Shown piece by piece: positions 1-12,799 of a stretch of DNA of 64,000 nucleotides (the stretch's first letter is position 1; each line of letters starts with the position of its first letter). Below the pieces are notes generated by a model, which worked only from the letters and a program-made list of their open reading frames with translations, had not been told where the DNA came from and made no database searches. Made by a program: the position numbers and the translations under genes. The DNA is taken from positions 2,976,001 through 3,040,000 of the forward strand of contig OY783203.1 in the NCBI GenBank assembly GCA_963678705.1. Direction: 5' to 3'. The DNA is from Panorpa germanica (lineage: Eukaryota; Arthropoda; Insecta; Mecoptera; Panorpidae).

Positions 1-3000
1 AATTTAAGAATATTATATGTACTCTTATTTAAGTAGTCAAATATTGATTCATATGTTTCCAGTTAATACAGTTGTGTATCATTTACGTTTAAACGTATTT
101 ACTACATCAATATTTTGTAAATGCTACATTTGTGATAACAGGTTACAGAAACTATAGTAGCTTATCAAAATACGTATATAAAATGTTGATAATAGATATT
201 GCGTTTTATATTAATGAGACGCAAAAATAAAATAAGTATGGAAAATAAATAAAATTTGTTGAGAAAGATAAAAGTTCAGAAATATATTAGATTGGCGAAA
301 ATGTTTAAAAGCATATATCTTACACTCAGAAGAATAACACCAGATTTGCACCAAGAGCACGTTTTCCCACAGTTTACATAATTTTGTAGCTTAGGGCAAT
401 TTATTTCTAACCTAATTTACTTGGTATACAAAAACAAAATAAATTTTAAAGTACTCGCCTAGTTTTGGAAGTAGCTTAAAAATTAAACTACGGCATCGAA
501 CTCATATTATTATGTTTAATGTATTACATTGATTAAATGTGTATGTCAAATTATTGATTGTAATATTATTTTTGGCTCCTTTATCTGTTTTCTTTATAGG
601 AAGTCTATTTAAAAACACGATGTCAACGTTGTTGTATTCTCTATAACCTTTAGATTATACCCGCAATTGTTTTACAAAGTCCGTTAATAAGTTTGTGTAT
701 GTTGCAATCTATATGGCCGCATGCAATGTTTTATGTTGTATGACTAATAATAGGGGCATGCATTATCTTTGTGCAATTACAAACTGCGATTTCGTATTCG
801 TCATATTTATATACAGAAAAAATACAACCATAATTAATAACAAAACATAATTACTTAAGGTTCCTTAAAAATCCAACTACTCTCTAGTACATATATTAAA
901 GTTTTCGACACTCTCAATAAAAAATGTTGTAGAGTCAAGAATCTCGCGTATAGAAAACTATAATTTAATTATTTGACAGTAGTATACATTCTTTTTAGCA
1001 CGAATAATTATTGTTTCGAAATTTGCCTTACTAATTATGAAACAAAGGAATAAATAGATCAGAGTTATTGTCAGACTGAACAAAGTCATACCAGGAATAT
1101 TACATCGCATGAATGAGGTGATGTGCGATAAGACACAACTACAAACATTCGAGGAGGAGGACTGGTGGAAGGAGGAGGAAGGGGGGGGTGTATTACAGAG
1201 CCCTGTTTATTTGTTAGCTACAGTACAGTGTGTAATTACTCATTAGATACGTAACAGTTATTTCATAATCATTTTATTTGGTATTACCAGATAAACGTAT
1301 ATTTTTATTTAATCAAATATTTGCTAATAGATAAGTAGTAATAAGTAACGACATTTTTATAACAAAGAAATTATTTAATGGTTCAAATTACTATCTAGAC
1401 TTATGTTGTCATAGCCTCGTATGTAGTGGGTGTTACACTGCTGCCTAACAAGTTATTATCCTTGTTAATATTTCCATTATGAAAACAATGCATTTATTAA
1501 ATATTTTAGTTCAGTCAACAGATCCAGTAAAATTAAATTAATATTTTTTAAATAATAAAATGTTGAATAAAGATTTAATAATTTAATAATTTATTGCACT
1601 GAAGCGATGAAAATTGAATCAAGTATATCCGTCGTTAAATAAGACACCAATCGTGAATTTTTGGTAGACAACAATTATTCTTTCGTTCACATAAAACAAT
1701 CGAACTTGAATTTCCGCATTTACCCCCGCAATCAATCGCCATCTTGAAAGTAAAAGTGTAATCAGTTTTCTTTGATTAACTTGAAAACTAAGACTCTCAC
1801 AAAAATTATGTTAAGACCTTTTTTAAAGAATATAAAATTATCTACAAATTTTATAAATAACTTTTTATTCTAACTTTTATAACAAAAAAGTTATAGGCAA
1901 AAATAAATCTTAAAAGTATACACTTAGAATGTAACGACGGATTTTCTGAACTAATCTGGACTTGTTGTTGTTAAGCCGGGTCCAAACGATGCGGTGAACG
2001 TTTGATTCAAATGCATGCCTCCAACGTGTGAGTCAAATATTGGAAGATTGACATGGTAAGTTTCCTACTACACGGTGGAACGAATGTTTGATCAAACTGA
2101 CACTGTTTAACAAAAACCTTCAAGTATATAACCTTCCTTTGTCGGACGATTCGTGCAGCAGTGCATGTGTACATGTGGACCAAGTGGTGGGGGTAGAAAA
2201 ATCACTTTTAACGCGGGTCAGAAGACCGACAACAGCCCGAACTTCTTCCTGCATCTATCACAAGATGTGTCCAACCATCAAGCGTCAAAAGTTGGAAGGT
2301 GTTAGTAGCATCGTTTCGTTTGGTACCAGTTTTAGACTCAGATTTTAGATCTGACAGAATGGTCTGACCATACATTCAGATTCCGGTCAAACAGAAAAAT
2401 TATTGTAGATGCCAGATGTTGATCTGGCTCTTCCTGCTACTATTTCAGAGATTAGCCATATTGTTTCCCATTCCCTTCGCCCCTCGGACCGTTAGACAGT
2501 GCCGAATAGGCCCAAAGGAGGAGACAAAACTGTTCCATAACCTCAAACGTGTACATGTTGAAAGCAACCGGTAATCGTACTATTAGTTCCTGTTTACAGT
2601 AATGGCTCAGGGCTCGCAGCTAAAGAGGTTCGTATTGTTACAATTATTGTTAGTTAAACACACATTTTTATCCTTGTACTCATTTTTATGAATGATATAC
2701 TCATATTATATCGTATTTAAGTGACGCGGTGTGCGTTACGTTTATTAGTTCACTGTAGTCGTATTATTGCAGCTATTAGAATTAAGCAGTTTACTTATGT
2801 GATTAAACTGAACAAATAATTTAAAAAATAAATAAAATTATAAGAACGAGAATTTCTTATCGAATAATAAATTAGTCCCAGTTTTAAAACAATTTTGCTA
2901 ATTAGTAATAACATTAGATGTTATAATATAACTTTGTTTTTATTTTTTTATATATGATGCTTATCGAAGTTTATGAATTTAAAAAAAAAACATAATTCGT

Positions 3001-3255
3001 CCTTCCCATAAAATGAATACATAAGAGTACGAGTTATATCGCTTAACGACGACCTATTTTATTTATATTTTTTCCTACTTTTAACAATTTTGTTAGAATT
3101 GAATCGGATTTCATAATAAAAAACATAATATTTGTGCAATTCTTAAAGGAATATTTTTCAATTCTTTAGAAACTATTAAATAAAGTGATAAAGCCCCTTA
3201 GCTTCACGTATATTTAAAAATTAAAATGACACACAAATGACCTTAATAATTTTAC
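1..3255. other. Gene-free AT-rich stretch
   Basis: No convincing coding frame, RNA gene or assignable repeat is visible. A moderately less AT-rich patch near 1980-2560 holds an 86-codon frame that matches nothing I recognise and starts without ATG. A GGA/G-run purine tract lies near 1151-1190. Confidence 0.5.
1151..1190 (+). repeat. GGA-rich purine tract
   Basis: An imperfect GGA repeat is followed by a run of eight G. It is low-complexity sequence with no visible function. Confidence 0.6.
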
Positions 3256-3472
3256 AGTTCAAATTACGAGATTAGTTCGACGATGACTCATACTTAAAAT
3301 AAGTTGTGGGGTATAAACTTCCGATATAACTAAAAAGCACTTATTCTCACTTATTTTTCTATAATATATATAGAAACTAATAAGATAAAATTCATTATCG
3401 TATTATTGATTTATACGGCTGTTATAACCTCTTTTAAGTATAAGTCGCCGCCGAACTACCGTGATTTGGACT
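3256..3472 (-). mobile_element. TA-target MITE, copy 1
   Basis: The ends are imperfect terminal inverted repeats of about 45 bp. The left end reads CAGTTCAAATTACGAG and the reverse complement of the right end reads AGTCCAAATCACGGTAG, and both continue into ACTYATACTTAAAA. TA lies at both flanks. A second copy in the opposite orientation is at 29156-29333. A TA target and a CAGT-like terminus suggest a Tc1/mariner-type non-autonomous element; this is inference. There is no coding capacity. Confidence 0.7.
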
Positions 3473-3473
3473 A

Positions 3474-3724
3474 TATTTTATTTATTTATTTAACGTTGAC
3501 CTATCTCCCAACAAGCTCTTCTATGGAAGTATTTTAGACGTCATTGCCTCATATATATATGAACTACACCGTTGCTTTATAGTTTTCATGATTATTAAAG
3601 CACTTAATAAAATTAATTTAATTAAAACCAAACCCAGAAATTATATCGCTAGTACGCGGATCGAACCCGAAAACGCAGCAGTTTGCATTTAAGCATAAAT
3701 GTTCTCGTCTATAGCTTATATAAC
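3474..3724 (-). mobile_element. tRNA-derived SINE (family 1), near full length
   Basis: Read on the minus strand, this has a tRNA-like head with a B-box-like GGTTCGA-type motif (seen here as its complement in GATCGAACCCG), then a conserved 'ctgggtttggtt' body, and a 3' tail ending in ACGTTAAATAAATAAATAAA. The same order of blocks recurs at more than ten places in the window. The 3' tail directly abuts the MITE at 3256-3472. Confidence 0.75.
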
Positions 3725-4389
3725 ATGACTCATATTTAACTAACCGCCTGATAATTTTTTATACAAATATTATCTGTCTGTCGACGCTCTGCGCGTCTGT
3801 TTTTACTTGCCCCAAGTTAAATAAGTATTCATATGCAGTATGGCTGCGGGTATATTTCAAGTTATTTTTAAAATTGCAGCGTAAAACATTCAAACACATA
3901 AATTTAAAATAAAACATAACATTACACATGCATTCGTTAAAAAATGTATGTACGTACATTATGGTTTTAAAGAAATAGTCTCCAGAAGAAAATTAAAAGA
4001 GCTGTCATATCCATAGCGGCTCACTGTGGCTTGAATATAAACTCAAAATTTGAACGCAATTATTCTACAAAGACAATAAGCTGTAATATGCATCTTTTAC
4101 ATTCCCGCTCATATTTAATACATCGTAGCATCTAACCTAGTTAAAAAATATCTACACCGTAATTTTATGTCACGCAGCGTTGCAAAGGAACTGATGCTTT
4201 TTCAAACACGGTATGTCCGAGGTGCCTTCGCATCAGGCAGCAAGATAATGTGGGTTCCAAAATGTAATAAAAGGGCGCCTACTGTAATTTCACAGCAGAC
4301 TAAAGCAAAAGAATGATGCTAAATAATCGTCCGGCGAATCGTAATGATCCATATTGATTATTTGCATAATCTGAAACTAATTAGGCAGC

Positions 4390-4500
4390 GGCTTGGTAAT
4401 ATAAAAGAGGCCTGGCATCATATAAGCTGCCAACATAGTAGGAGGTCGTCGGTAATAGCACTCAACATCAGAAATAGACACGTTCGTTAAATAAATAAAT
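4390..4500 (+). mobile_element. SINE family 1, 3' part
   Basis: This holds the family tail: GGAGGTCGTCGGTAATAG, a 'catcagaaatag' block, and a terminal GTTAAATAAATAAAT. The tRNA-like head is missing, so the copy is 5'-truncated. Confidence 0.7.
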
Positions 4501-4710
4501 GTGTATGTCTGTATAGATGAAGAGGGTCATCCCATGCATCCCTTCCTATTTAATTTTTTGTTTACATCCGGTTGAATAGTTATTTTAAAACTAACTGTCA
4601 CATACTAATTACATAAGAACTTGTGTTACGTAAATGAATTCCTGTGATTTATTGTTTTGAGTTTGCTGCTTTATAGTTACAGTAACACACAGATGTAATG
4701 CCTTATGGAT

Positions 4711-4797
4711 CGTACACACTAGTGCGACTCCAATATGCGACGACTATTTTTGTTGTAAGAAATTCTGCAGCACGTCCAAACCGAAGAAACATATAAT
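4711..4797 (+). repeat. Short dispersed repeat, also at 34866-34940
   Basis: The blocks TAGTGCGA, TTTGTTG and CACGTCCAAAYCGAAG followed by ATATAA occur in the same order here and near 34866-34940. They probably come from one old inverted-repeat transposon (see the pogo-like element at 34753). Confidence 0.45.
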
Positions 4798-4882
4798 AGT
4801 GCTGAATACAGCATTGTTTTTCTCGTTACTTCATTTTCATTCAACCAGTTTTGTATGATTAGAAGTAATAGAAATGATACTA

Positions 4883-5134
4883 CCCAGTAAACATTTGGGA
4901 GTCACTTTGACATCATATTGAAGATGCGTATGATTTTTTTGTCATGAAAGAGTTCATTTATAGTTCAGTTTCTCACAATCGTTCATATGAAATGTCTGTT
5001 TTATCGGCTACAGATGACGGAATCACTCCAGCTGTCGGAATACAAATGAAGATAAAGTTGATGCGAACTATAATTGAAGTGAAATAGTAATAGAAATGTC
5101 ACTAAATAGGGCACTTCACTAAATGTTTACTGGG
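4883..5134 (+). mobile_element. CCCAGTAAAC MITE, copy 1 (complete)
   Basis: This 252-bp element is bounded by terminal inverted repeats CCCAGTAAACATTT and AAATGTTTACTGGG and flanked by TA on both sides. The internal sequence is shared with copies at 13760, 36356 and 39949. There is no coding frame. The other copies carry different 2-bp duplications, so TA here is not evidence of a strict TA target. Confidence 0.88.
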
Positions 5135-5809
5135 TACTGCTTTATATTGAGGTTTGAGTCTGTTCTGTTCACAAAAGACACAGTATATTTTATTTATTTC
5201 ATTTAAACGAAAATTTTAACTATATAAATCGTAGATACGAGTATATAAGATGAAGTTCTTCAATTTAAAAAAAATGTATTCTGATTTCCTTTTAAATTCA
5301 TTCTGAGGTTTTTTTTTACTATTCTAGTTTGCAAATATTTATAGCTAATAAAAAACAATTTTGAATGTTGCTGTTTGTAAAATGTTTATTGTTCAATAGA
5401 TTTAACAATAAAAGTACTGCAACATCCTCCAGAAATATAACAATGTGCGTTTATATTTTTGCATTAATGAGAACAAAGTTAAAACTCAACTGTTACTAAA
5501 ACAAAGTACAGTTAGGGCCCGCCATTTGGGCCTTCCATCCGTTTCGCTTCGATTTCTTCTATAACACTGGTAATTATATGAGGTAACGCCACTTTAATGC
5601 TGACCTAAATTTTATTCTTGTCTATTTTTCACCAAATGTGAGATATACAATTATACCAGTATTCTATTTGATTAATTTAAAATTGTAAAATAAATAAAAA
5701 TGTGTCTTTTTTCTTATAAATGTTTAGATAAAAATTTCATATTTTAATTAAACAGTTAACAATTCATTTTTGCAGTTTTGTGAATGTTAAATTTAATGTT
5801 AACACTGGT

Positions 5810-5912
5810 CTACAAATATATGGGGCAACAACACCACAAAAACTGCCACCATAGTAGAAGGTCGTCGGTGATAGGACTGAGCATTGTAGACAGACCGATA
5901 TTAATAAATTAA
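5810..5912 (+). mobile_element. SINE family 1, 3' part
   Basis: It contains the 'accacaaaaactgcca' and AGAAGGTCGTCGGTGATAGG blocks and an A-rich tail with a disrupted terminal ATTAATAAATT. The head is absent. Confidence 0.65.
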
Positions 5913-5944
5913 ATTTTAAAAAAAATGTAAGTATATATAGATAT

Positions 5945-6290
5945 ACTAGCTGTCCCGGCCACGCGTTGCTGTGACTAACGTTTTTTTCATATTACATTAC
6001 ATAGCGCCATCTATTGAATATTTACTCAATCTAGTCAACAGAATATTTACTCAATCTAGTTAACAGATGTCGCCATCATCGTCGCCAGATGTCATATGTC
6101 ATATACAGATAATTAATAGACAAATAATTTGCAATAAGATAATATTGCAATCATAAATTGAGATGTAAGCTATCCTATCTTTCAAGTTGGATCAAACTGC
6201 ACACGGTGTACAAATTTGATTAAAATCGGTTAAGTAGTTTAGGAGTCCATCGCGGAGAGACAACGTGACACGTAATTTATATATATTAAG
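5945..6290 (+). mobile_element. Degenerate interspersed element, class uncertain
   Basis: It opens with CTAGCTGTCCCGGCCACGCG and ends with AAAATCGGTTAAGTAGTTTA, GGAGTCCATCG and a TATATATTAAGAT-like end. This pairing of ends is a recurrent layout of old interspersed elements in insect genomes. I cannot assign a superfamily, and no protein is encoded. Confidence 0.5.
6016..6065 (+). repeat. 25-bp tandem duplication
   Basis: Two adjacent 25-bp units beginning GAATATTTACTCAATCTAGT differ at one position. They lie inside the degenerate element at 5945-6290 and probably arose by a local slip. Confidence 0.9.
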
Positions 6291-6406
6291 ATAATTCGCC
6301 AAACACGTGCGACATGTATGTTATGTATATTTTACCTAGTTTGGACAATAGTATTATGTAAACCTTTCGCCTTGTTGATGTATAATTGTAAAAAAAAGAT
6401 AATTGC

Positions 6407-6437
6407 ACTATACTATACTATACAATACAATACAATA
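6407..6437 (+). repeat. Pentanucleotide microsatellite
   Basis: An ACTAT repeat grades into an ACAAT repeat. This is simple-sequence DNA. Confidence 0.85.
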
Positions 6438-6540
6438 AACAATAATACCTACTTTAAACAAACTTTAAAACGATGACAAAAACTGACTAAATCAATAAAA
6501 TTATCATTGAGACCTAAATAATTTCATGGAAAGTTACTGA

Positions 6541-6612
6541 ATATTCTTTATTTAAATTTTAGGTAGCTTCCATCTGTTTCTAACGCTGAGTCTTATCACC
6601 GACAGAGGATAA
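6541..6612 (-). mobile_element. SINE family 1, 3' fragment
   Basis: The plus strand shows the complement of the family tail: TTTATTTAAATTTTAGGTAG, a 'catctgtttctaacgctgag' block, and TCTTATCACCGAC. Confidence 0.55.
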
Positions 6613-9600
6613 TGCATATTTTTAAGCCATTCTACTTAAGAATTCAAATTGAGATTAGCAAACGCTTCCCTAAATGTAATAAATTCAATTAAAATGCTGA
6701 TAAACTTGTCGAATACGGCTGAAATGCATGCAAACCGAATATTGTTTTTGTTTTCATTGCAAAACTCCATATTGGCAGATTTCTCAGTAATGAACTGGAT
6801 GATTGATATTTTGGGTTCGAGCCTAATAAAGTATTCCGACTTGTGATACTGGATCATAGATAAATTCTCTGAAACGTTAAACAGTTTTAATATTTGAAAC
6901 GTAAATTTCTCTTTAAAAGTTAGGTTATATTTTTTATTTGCTGTGTATGCAATTTTAGGTATCACAAATAATCCTTTTGTAATAAAATTACGATGTATTA
7001 TACAAACGGTTGAATAAAATTAAGCAAATAAAGCATGATATATTTCATCATACTCGTACGATAACATGACACTTTGTTTAATATAAATGTTAAGTTCAGT
7101 GACATGCATCGAATAACATTTTGTAATGAAAATTCCATTAATTAGTAATAATGTCATAATAGTTCCCACGGGCCATGGTGCAAGACTGCACGGTGCACGG
7201 TGGACGGTTACGGTGCACAATGTTCATTGAATAATGGACATACAGAGTGCACTGCACATTAGCGTTACATGTGCTGCCAGCTGCAGAACTATTGTGCAAC
7301 TATTGCATTCTTTTTTGTTAACCTTGAAAATTACCTACTCGAATGAATATTTCTTACGATGCCTAAGCAAATTCATTACGAGTTGAAGAAATATTATTCT
7401 GTTAGTGTCTAGATTTAAGGGCTATTTTAATTCTCAGTTAACTGAAGGTTAACATAAACCTTGATTGTTCATTTTGGTAATTCGGTTTAAAATGGGGTTT
7501 ACCCATTGAAAAACTTGTAATAATGTTTGTGACCTTTTTCTTAAATTTTATAAAACTGATAAAAAGAAAGTGTCTATCAGGACTTTAGATATTGCATTAC
7601 TTTCTTCTAGTCATAACACAACATATATATTATGGCTAATACCATGTCGAAGAAGACTCATCAAAAGCGTCGAGAGAAGATAAATAAGACTATATTCCAT
7701 TCTATCTAATGGAAACTTATTATACATTTAATTCTAACTACGATTCGACTCCTGACCTCTAGTTCAGGAGTTAAATTAGAAGACACAATAGTGTGTTGAC
7801 AACAGCGCCTGCGCCTTCATTTCAGCGGACATAACATTTATATTTAACTTAAGAACACGATCGGTCACTCTGCACTAGTTCTAAATGAAGTTCTCCAAAT
7901 AAAATACGTAAATACAAGTGTAACTCAGTTTGTGGTTTCACAAAGAGCATTTCCTTTCAGGAGCCAACATTTGATAAAATTAATTTAACGAAACCGCAAA
8001 AAGTATCTTATCCCCACCATCAATAATTGCTGTAAATCTAAGGTCCTTATATTTGGGTTGAACCCAATTGGGTTAATTTCAATAAAATTGTACTATACAG
8101 TAAGTCACAATATTATCGAAGATATGTATCAGCAATTAACATAGTCGTTTGAGAGCCTAATTTCTACAACAGAAATGAGATAGATTACTTTTAGAATGTT
8201 TCTATCTGACTGTAATGCGTACAAAGTTTCATAACACTCCCTTTACCCATGATACATATGACGTCAGAACATGGCGACCAAAAATTAGACGTCACTTTAA
8301 AGTTTTTATTTTATTTCTCAATTAAAATAGAAATCTAAAAAGCAAAATGCATGTTGGGCATATTTCACAGATTAAAATTCAAACTTATTGGTATTGAAAA
8401 GTTTATTTTCATTTTCCGTATGTGCTATTCTAGGACATAAATATTTATACCTTACATTAGAGTTATGTATTTCACTGTGCAAATGTTGCTTAGTGCCACA
8501 TCATCAAGAAAAGCAACACCGCTTTCACATTATCTTCAATAATGAGTAAAGTTTAGTTCACTATGTTACCTACCACGAACCAACGCGATGGATAATAGGT
8601 AACCTAATTGGAAATAGCTATAATTCATAATCATTCACAATATCGTTAATATTGGAAATGCAGCGCACTCTTTGTGCATAGTGTTTTTAATGTCTATAGC
8701 TTGATTCACTGATTAATTACATTTAATACATTCCAATAAAATTACATTGAAATAACCTCAGAATTAAGTTAAATAATCGACCTAATTCTAAAAAATATAG
8801 GAAGACATTGTAAATTTAAAAGAAACGATAGTATAATCTAATTAGTAATTTTTTTGTTAAAATTTTATTGAATTTCGCAACGCATTACATTTGAATTCGT
8901 TATCCTAGTTAGTCGTAGGTATATAGCAGGAACCCGTCCGCTCCCGATTTCCCTTGAAAGCTTCCACATTTGTTATATATTTGCGTGCACTTTTGCAGAC
9001 GCTGCGCTATTTTTTATCTGAGGACATTGACTCGATTTTTATCTTTGTTCTGCATTAGCATGCGTCAAATACATGGCAAATACTGTACTGCCGCCTAGAC
9101 ATGTATGTTTTTATAACTTCGCAGTTTTTCGTTAACCATTCGCAAGAAATCGTTTTTCTTATAAATTGTAATACATTTTCATACAGCTATAGCAAAATTA
9201 AATTTTTACAAATAAGGAAAGTTAAGCATTTAATCGACAAACATTTTCAAGCTAAATATTTACATTGTATTTAATTTGTATAACCTACTATTTATATTTT
9301 TCTGTATCTACTAAGTATTTCTCATTTATTATACACATGTATGACATTTTGCTTTACTTAAGAAAAAACGTCATCTCTAAGAATTTCTATTAAGATTAGA
9401 TTTTTCACAGTATGAGTGTGCGAATGCCATCATCTTAATAAAACAAAATTACATCGTCCCCACCCTACCATCTCCCACCCGCACCTCCTTCTCCCAAACG
9501 AGAAGAAATGCAGTTTCGTTTCAATGCAATTGGTGCATTTCTTACAAAGTTTTTGAAAAGTGGGAATATCAATTTAAACTAAATTAGTAGAGAGAAAGAC

Positions 9601-10340
9601 ATAAAAATGCCATCTAAACGCTAAAAGCTAGATGCAAAACAAACTACTTATAATTTTTCATGTTCATTCACATTGGACCATGAATCATATTAAATTCTAG
9701 GGTTAAGGCCAAAGCATGACATTTATTAGTTACATACTCGTACAATAAAAATACAACAAATATTTAAACAATGCAAAAGTAACAATTCCAAGATACCACA
9801 AAGAATGGAGTGTAGAGCACTAGGTCGCGAGACCAGGAGAACAGGAGACCAAGAGACCAAGATTACGTGAAGTCTTAAGCTTGCGTTGACTCCTGACGAC
9901 AACGGCATTCGACCAAAGCAAACCAAACCGTGAAACGACGGAGGTTCCCAGCCGCTTGGTGCCGTTAGCCGTTAGATATTAGATATTAGACGTAGACGTT
10001 ATTATAGTTGAATACCGTTTGATAAAATTTGAATCATATCATTTTTTTAAATATCAAACACGAACTAACAGAAAAGGTTATTCAAAATAACATAGATTTG
10101 AATGTGTAACATGTCAGTGACCTTCTGACAACGGCCTACTTTTCCCTGCGGGATAGTATTTCACAAAGGCAAACTTGTAATTTCAAGGTACTCATTATAT
10201 GAATATGAATACATGAATGTTTCCTGTAGATTGCGATGACCGATAGCGAATTAGAGTACATGCTTGTCTACTGTGTAGTCAATAAGCCGGTGTTTAATAA
10301 AAACGATTTATTCAACAAAAAAAGTAAAATAATCCCGTGT
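6613..10340. other. Gene-free stretch
   Basis: Only chance frames are present. A segment near 6715-6795 weakly resembles the MITE at 37928-38104 (GAATRC around CTGAAATGCATRCAA). Short direct repeats of GAGACCA and TTAGATA types occur near 9830-9995. I see no promoter, RNA gene or conserved protein. Confidence 0.45.
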
Positions 10341-10346
10341 ACTAAC

Positions 10347-10386
10347 CTGGAGGAGCCGGAAAAACAAGTCCTGCATCGGGATGCAT
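10347..10386 (-). CDS. Candidate short first coding exon, host gene unknown
   Basis: On the minus strand an ATG at 10386 opens 13 codons translating MHPDAGLVFPAPP plus one phase-1 base. The frame then meets CCTCCAG|GTTAGTAC, a good match to a splice donor, with the first intron base at 10346. The same frame is open upstream to a TGA near 10446 and reads a proline/hydrophobic-rich stretch. The sequence is clearly less AT-rich than the surroundings, and a GC-richer, promoter-like tract lies upstream on the same strand (10.9-11.96 kb). I do not recognise the protein. No plausible downstream exon is visible between 1 and 10346, so the first intron would exceed 10 kb. This could be chance. RNA-seq junctions would settle it. 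Confidence 0.28.
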
Positions 10387-10550
10387 GACTCCAGGATGAA
10401 GGACGTTGAACAGCGACGTAATGTTGGAAGCTGGAACTATCCTTGGTCACAAAAACAGTCCGAATCAAAGTTCACAAAAAGTATAAATATTTTATAATAA
10501 ATTCACAATAAAATTCACGAAATAAATTCACAAAAACAAATCACAATTAT

Positions 10551-11270
10551 TCAGGACCACGTTTCACACGGCCACACTTTTAATAAAATTAACACAATTA
10601 ATGAATTAATAAATGATTGAAGAGCAACAGTTGCAGCAGCTAATGCACACACGTTTCTGTGCAAAATAAACTTCACAAAAAACTTATTTAAGTTCCAAGG
10701 TGCGCTGTGTGTTGCAACAAGTAATAATATAATGCTCGTGTAATTATTAATAATATAAATATAAATATCGGGAGCTGGAGCTAGAGCTGTGTCAAAACAC
10801 GACCAGTCAGTTATAAGGTTAGTTTGCAATAGATTGGAACCTTGAAATGTTCTGTGTTCTGTGTTCATTACATTGCAACAACCAAGTAGGGACAATGAAA
10901 TAAAAAAGACCACAAATGATTTTCTCCCACTACTCGACTTCGCGGTGTCGGTGTCTTTCCCGCGCGACTGACGGGCCCCCGGGCCCCGAGCCCCGAGCCC
11001 CACTACTTGTCCATTTATCCATTTGGTGGAGGTAAACGGTGTTGTATTGGTGACAGCATGCTTTTGCGCGGGCCCCATTTCTAGTCTACAGATCGCACAT
11101 TGTGTATACACGGTGCGGTGCTGAACATTGTATGGAGACCGTAACGGGGAAATTTTTGAAGAGAAGAGGGGCACAAGGCACAATACTCCAGTAAAGAGAA
11201 AGACTTTCTGCGCAATGCTAATGTGACAGTCGCTGTAAGAAAAAGCCATAATAACATAGTCATGACCCAC
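10551..11270 (-). other. 239-codon open frame, probably not a gene
   Basis: This is the longest frame in the window, but it has an irregular composition with isoleucine/tyrosine-rich, low-complexity runs and no recognisable domain. It crosses the GC-richer tract, where stop codons are rarer by composition. It may instead be transcribed as 5' UTR of the candidate exon at 10347-10386. I do not call it a protein. Confidence 0.2.
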
Positions 11271-11710
11271 ATAACAGAATAGTTATATTAAGTTTAAACG
11301 GCGTAACAGAAACGAACCTCCGGAGTACTGAGTGTGCGCCGCGAAGACTACGCAAGCTGGTAGCTTGGAAAGGGAAGTCAGAGCAGAGACAACTGCAATG
11401 AGCGATGGACGATGGAAGACGGCTGACGGGTATCGGATAATCGGGTGTCGTGTCTCAGTTCAGCATCAGGTATTGATGGCTTTGAGGAAATGACGGAGAA
11501 AGTATTCCAAAAAGGAAATTCTACTGAATAGTTATCAGGCATAAAAGTAAACAAGTAATCACGAACGAACGGCTCTGGAACATTTATTATTGTTGTTAAT
11601 GATAGGAGAACAACAATATTCCATAATTAACATTTTTGCGATAGTAGCATTGATGAAATTAACGTTGAATATATACTATGCAAATTTTTATTAAAAAATG
11701 TAATATTTCC

Positions 11711-11757
11711 ATAGCTACAGCAGTACAGCATAGCAGCAGCAGTAGCAGTAGCAGAAA
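11711..11757 (+). repeat. CAG-type trinucleotide tract
   Basis: An imperfect run of CAG and TAG triplets (AGCAGCAGCAGTAGCAGTAG). It is simple-sequence DNA within the GC-richer tract. Confidence 0.8.
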
Positions 11758-11844
11758 CAGCCTTGATAGTTAGGTTTACGTAAATATTTGCTTAGGTGCA
11801 ACGAGAGTCGGGACTAAGCTGCCAGCCCAAAGAGTCTCGTCACC

Positions 11845-11863
11845 ACGACGACGACGACGACGA
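11845..11863 (+). repeat. CGA trinucleotide repeat
   Basis: A run of six CGA triplets in the GC-richer tract. Confidence 0.85.
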
Positions 11864-12059
11864 GCTCTCATAGAATGGCTTGTTGAGCCTGGTCGGGGTC
11901 TGGCTTGGTGTCGGCACTCTAGTGCGCTATTTACTTTAAAATAAGTCGCAGTTTCGAGGCGTTATTGTTCAATTACTTCAAATATCTGGAAAATACGATT
12001 TGACACATAATCAGTTTATTATAACGTAGACCATGATTCACATATACATAAGTGTTACC

Positions 12060-12165
12060 TTTACACCTGACGTCAGACTGATATGTCTTCGAGTTCGATC
12101 CCCGGACCAGCTATATATTTTCTGATTTGGTTATTATCAATATAAATTGATTATGGGCTTTTTTT
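12060..12165 (+). mobile_element. SINE family 1, head
   Basis: This contains GACGTCAGACTGATATGTCT, a B-box-like GAGTTCGATCCCC, and the TTTCTGATTTGGTTATTATC body block. The 3' tail is not present next to it. Confidence 0.7.
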
Positions 12166-12506
12166 CCACAATCATAAATATGTTGGGTAGTTATTCGATA
12201 CGCCTACATTTTTTGTTTTGAAACTTGTAAAAAAACTGCTGCACTTTTGTATGTTTTATGACGCTTGTTCTGTGCTCAAATGATGTATAAATCGATACGT
12301 TATACTTGTTGTGTCACTTTTCATTTAGAAATAGAAAATAATAAGGTTTAAAGTTGAAATTTCAAATTTGAGGTTAGATTTGAAAATGGCGTCATATTTC
12401 ACATTTATTGACCATGAATATTGTCTATTTACTTACAGAATTTTTATAGAATTTTCTTATTTTTCAATATACGAATACATAGCCATCGTCCAGTTCATTT
12501 GTGAAA

Positions 12507-12725
12507 CATCTTCGAATATTGAGTTTTGAAATACCGACATAACGAGATAACAATATTAGAGTTACAATCATTCCAGCGATATTTGACAAGTTTATCTGCA
12601 CTATAATTTTGTGTGGTTGCATTTGTCAGTTATCTAAGTATAAATCGAGATAGAGGATACAATTTTACTGCATACAAATAACTGCTTAAATACTTAACTG
12701 AAACTTAAATTTTTCGGATATGTTG
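12507..12725 (-). mobile_element. GACAACTCC-type MITE, diverged copy
   Basis: It is collinear with the reverse complement of 37928-38104. Shared blocks are AATATTGAGTTTTGA, ATTCCAGCGATATT, GTTATCTRAGTAT, GATAGAGGATACAATTTTAC and ATAACTGC. The terminal repeats have decayed relative to the other copy. It is non-coding. Confidence 0.65.
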
Positions 12726-12799
12726 CAGTAATAAACTAGACGATGGAATTATACTCTTACTAAAATCAATGTAAATATAGAATGTTTCAAAGTTACAGC

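Larger units (their letters stand above)
10900..11960 (-). promoter_or_regulatory. GC-richer tract, possible promoter or 5' UTR
   Basis: Across about 1 kb the base composition shifts from AT-rich to G+C-rich, with many CpG steps, runs such as GGGCCCCCGGGCCCC near 10974-10988, and trinucleotide repeats near the far end. It sits upstream of the candidate minus-strand exon. No clear TATA box or single initiator was identified. The promoter role is inferred from composition and position only. Confidence 0.3.

Noticed and set aside
10551..11270. 239-codon open frame on the minus strand
   Set aside because: It is the longest frame but has no domain, has low-complexity runs, and lies where GC-rich composition reduces stops. 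More likely non-coding.
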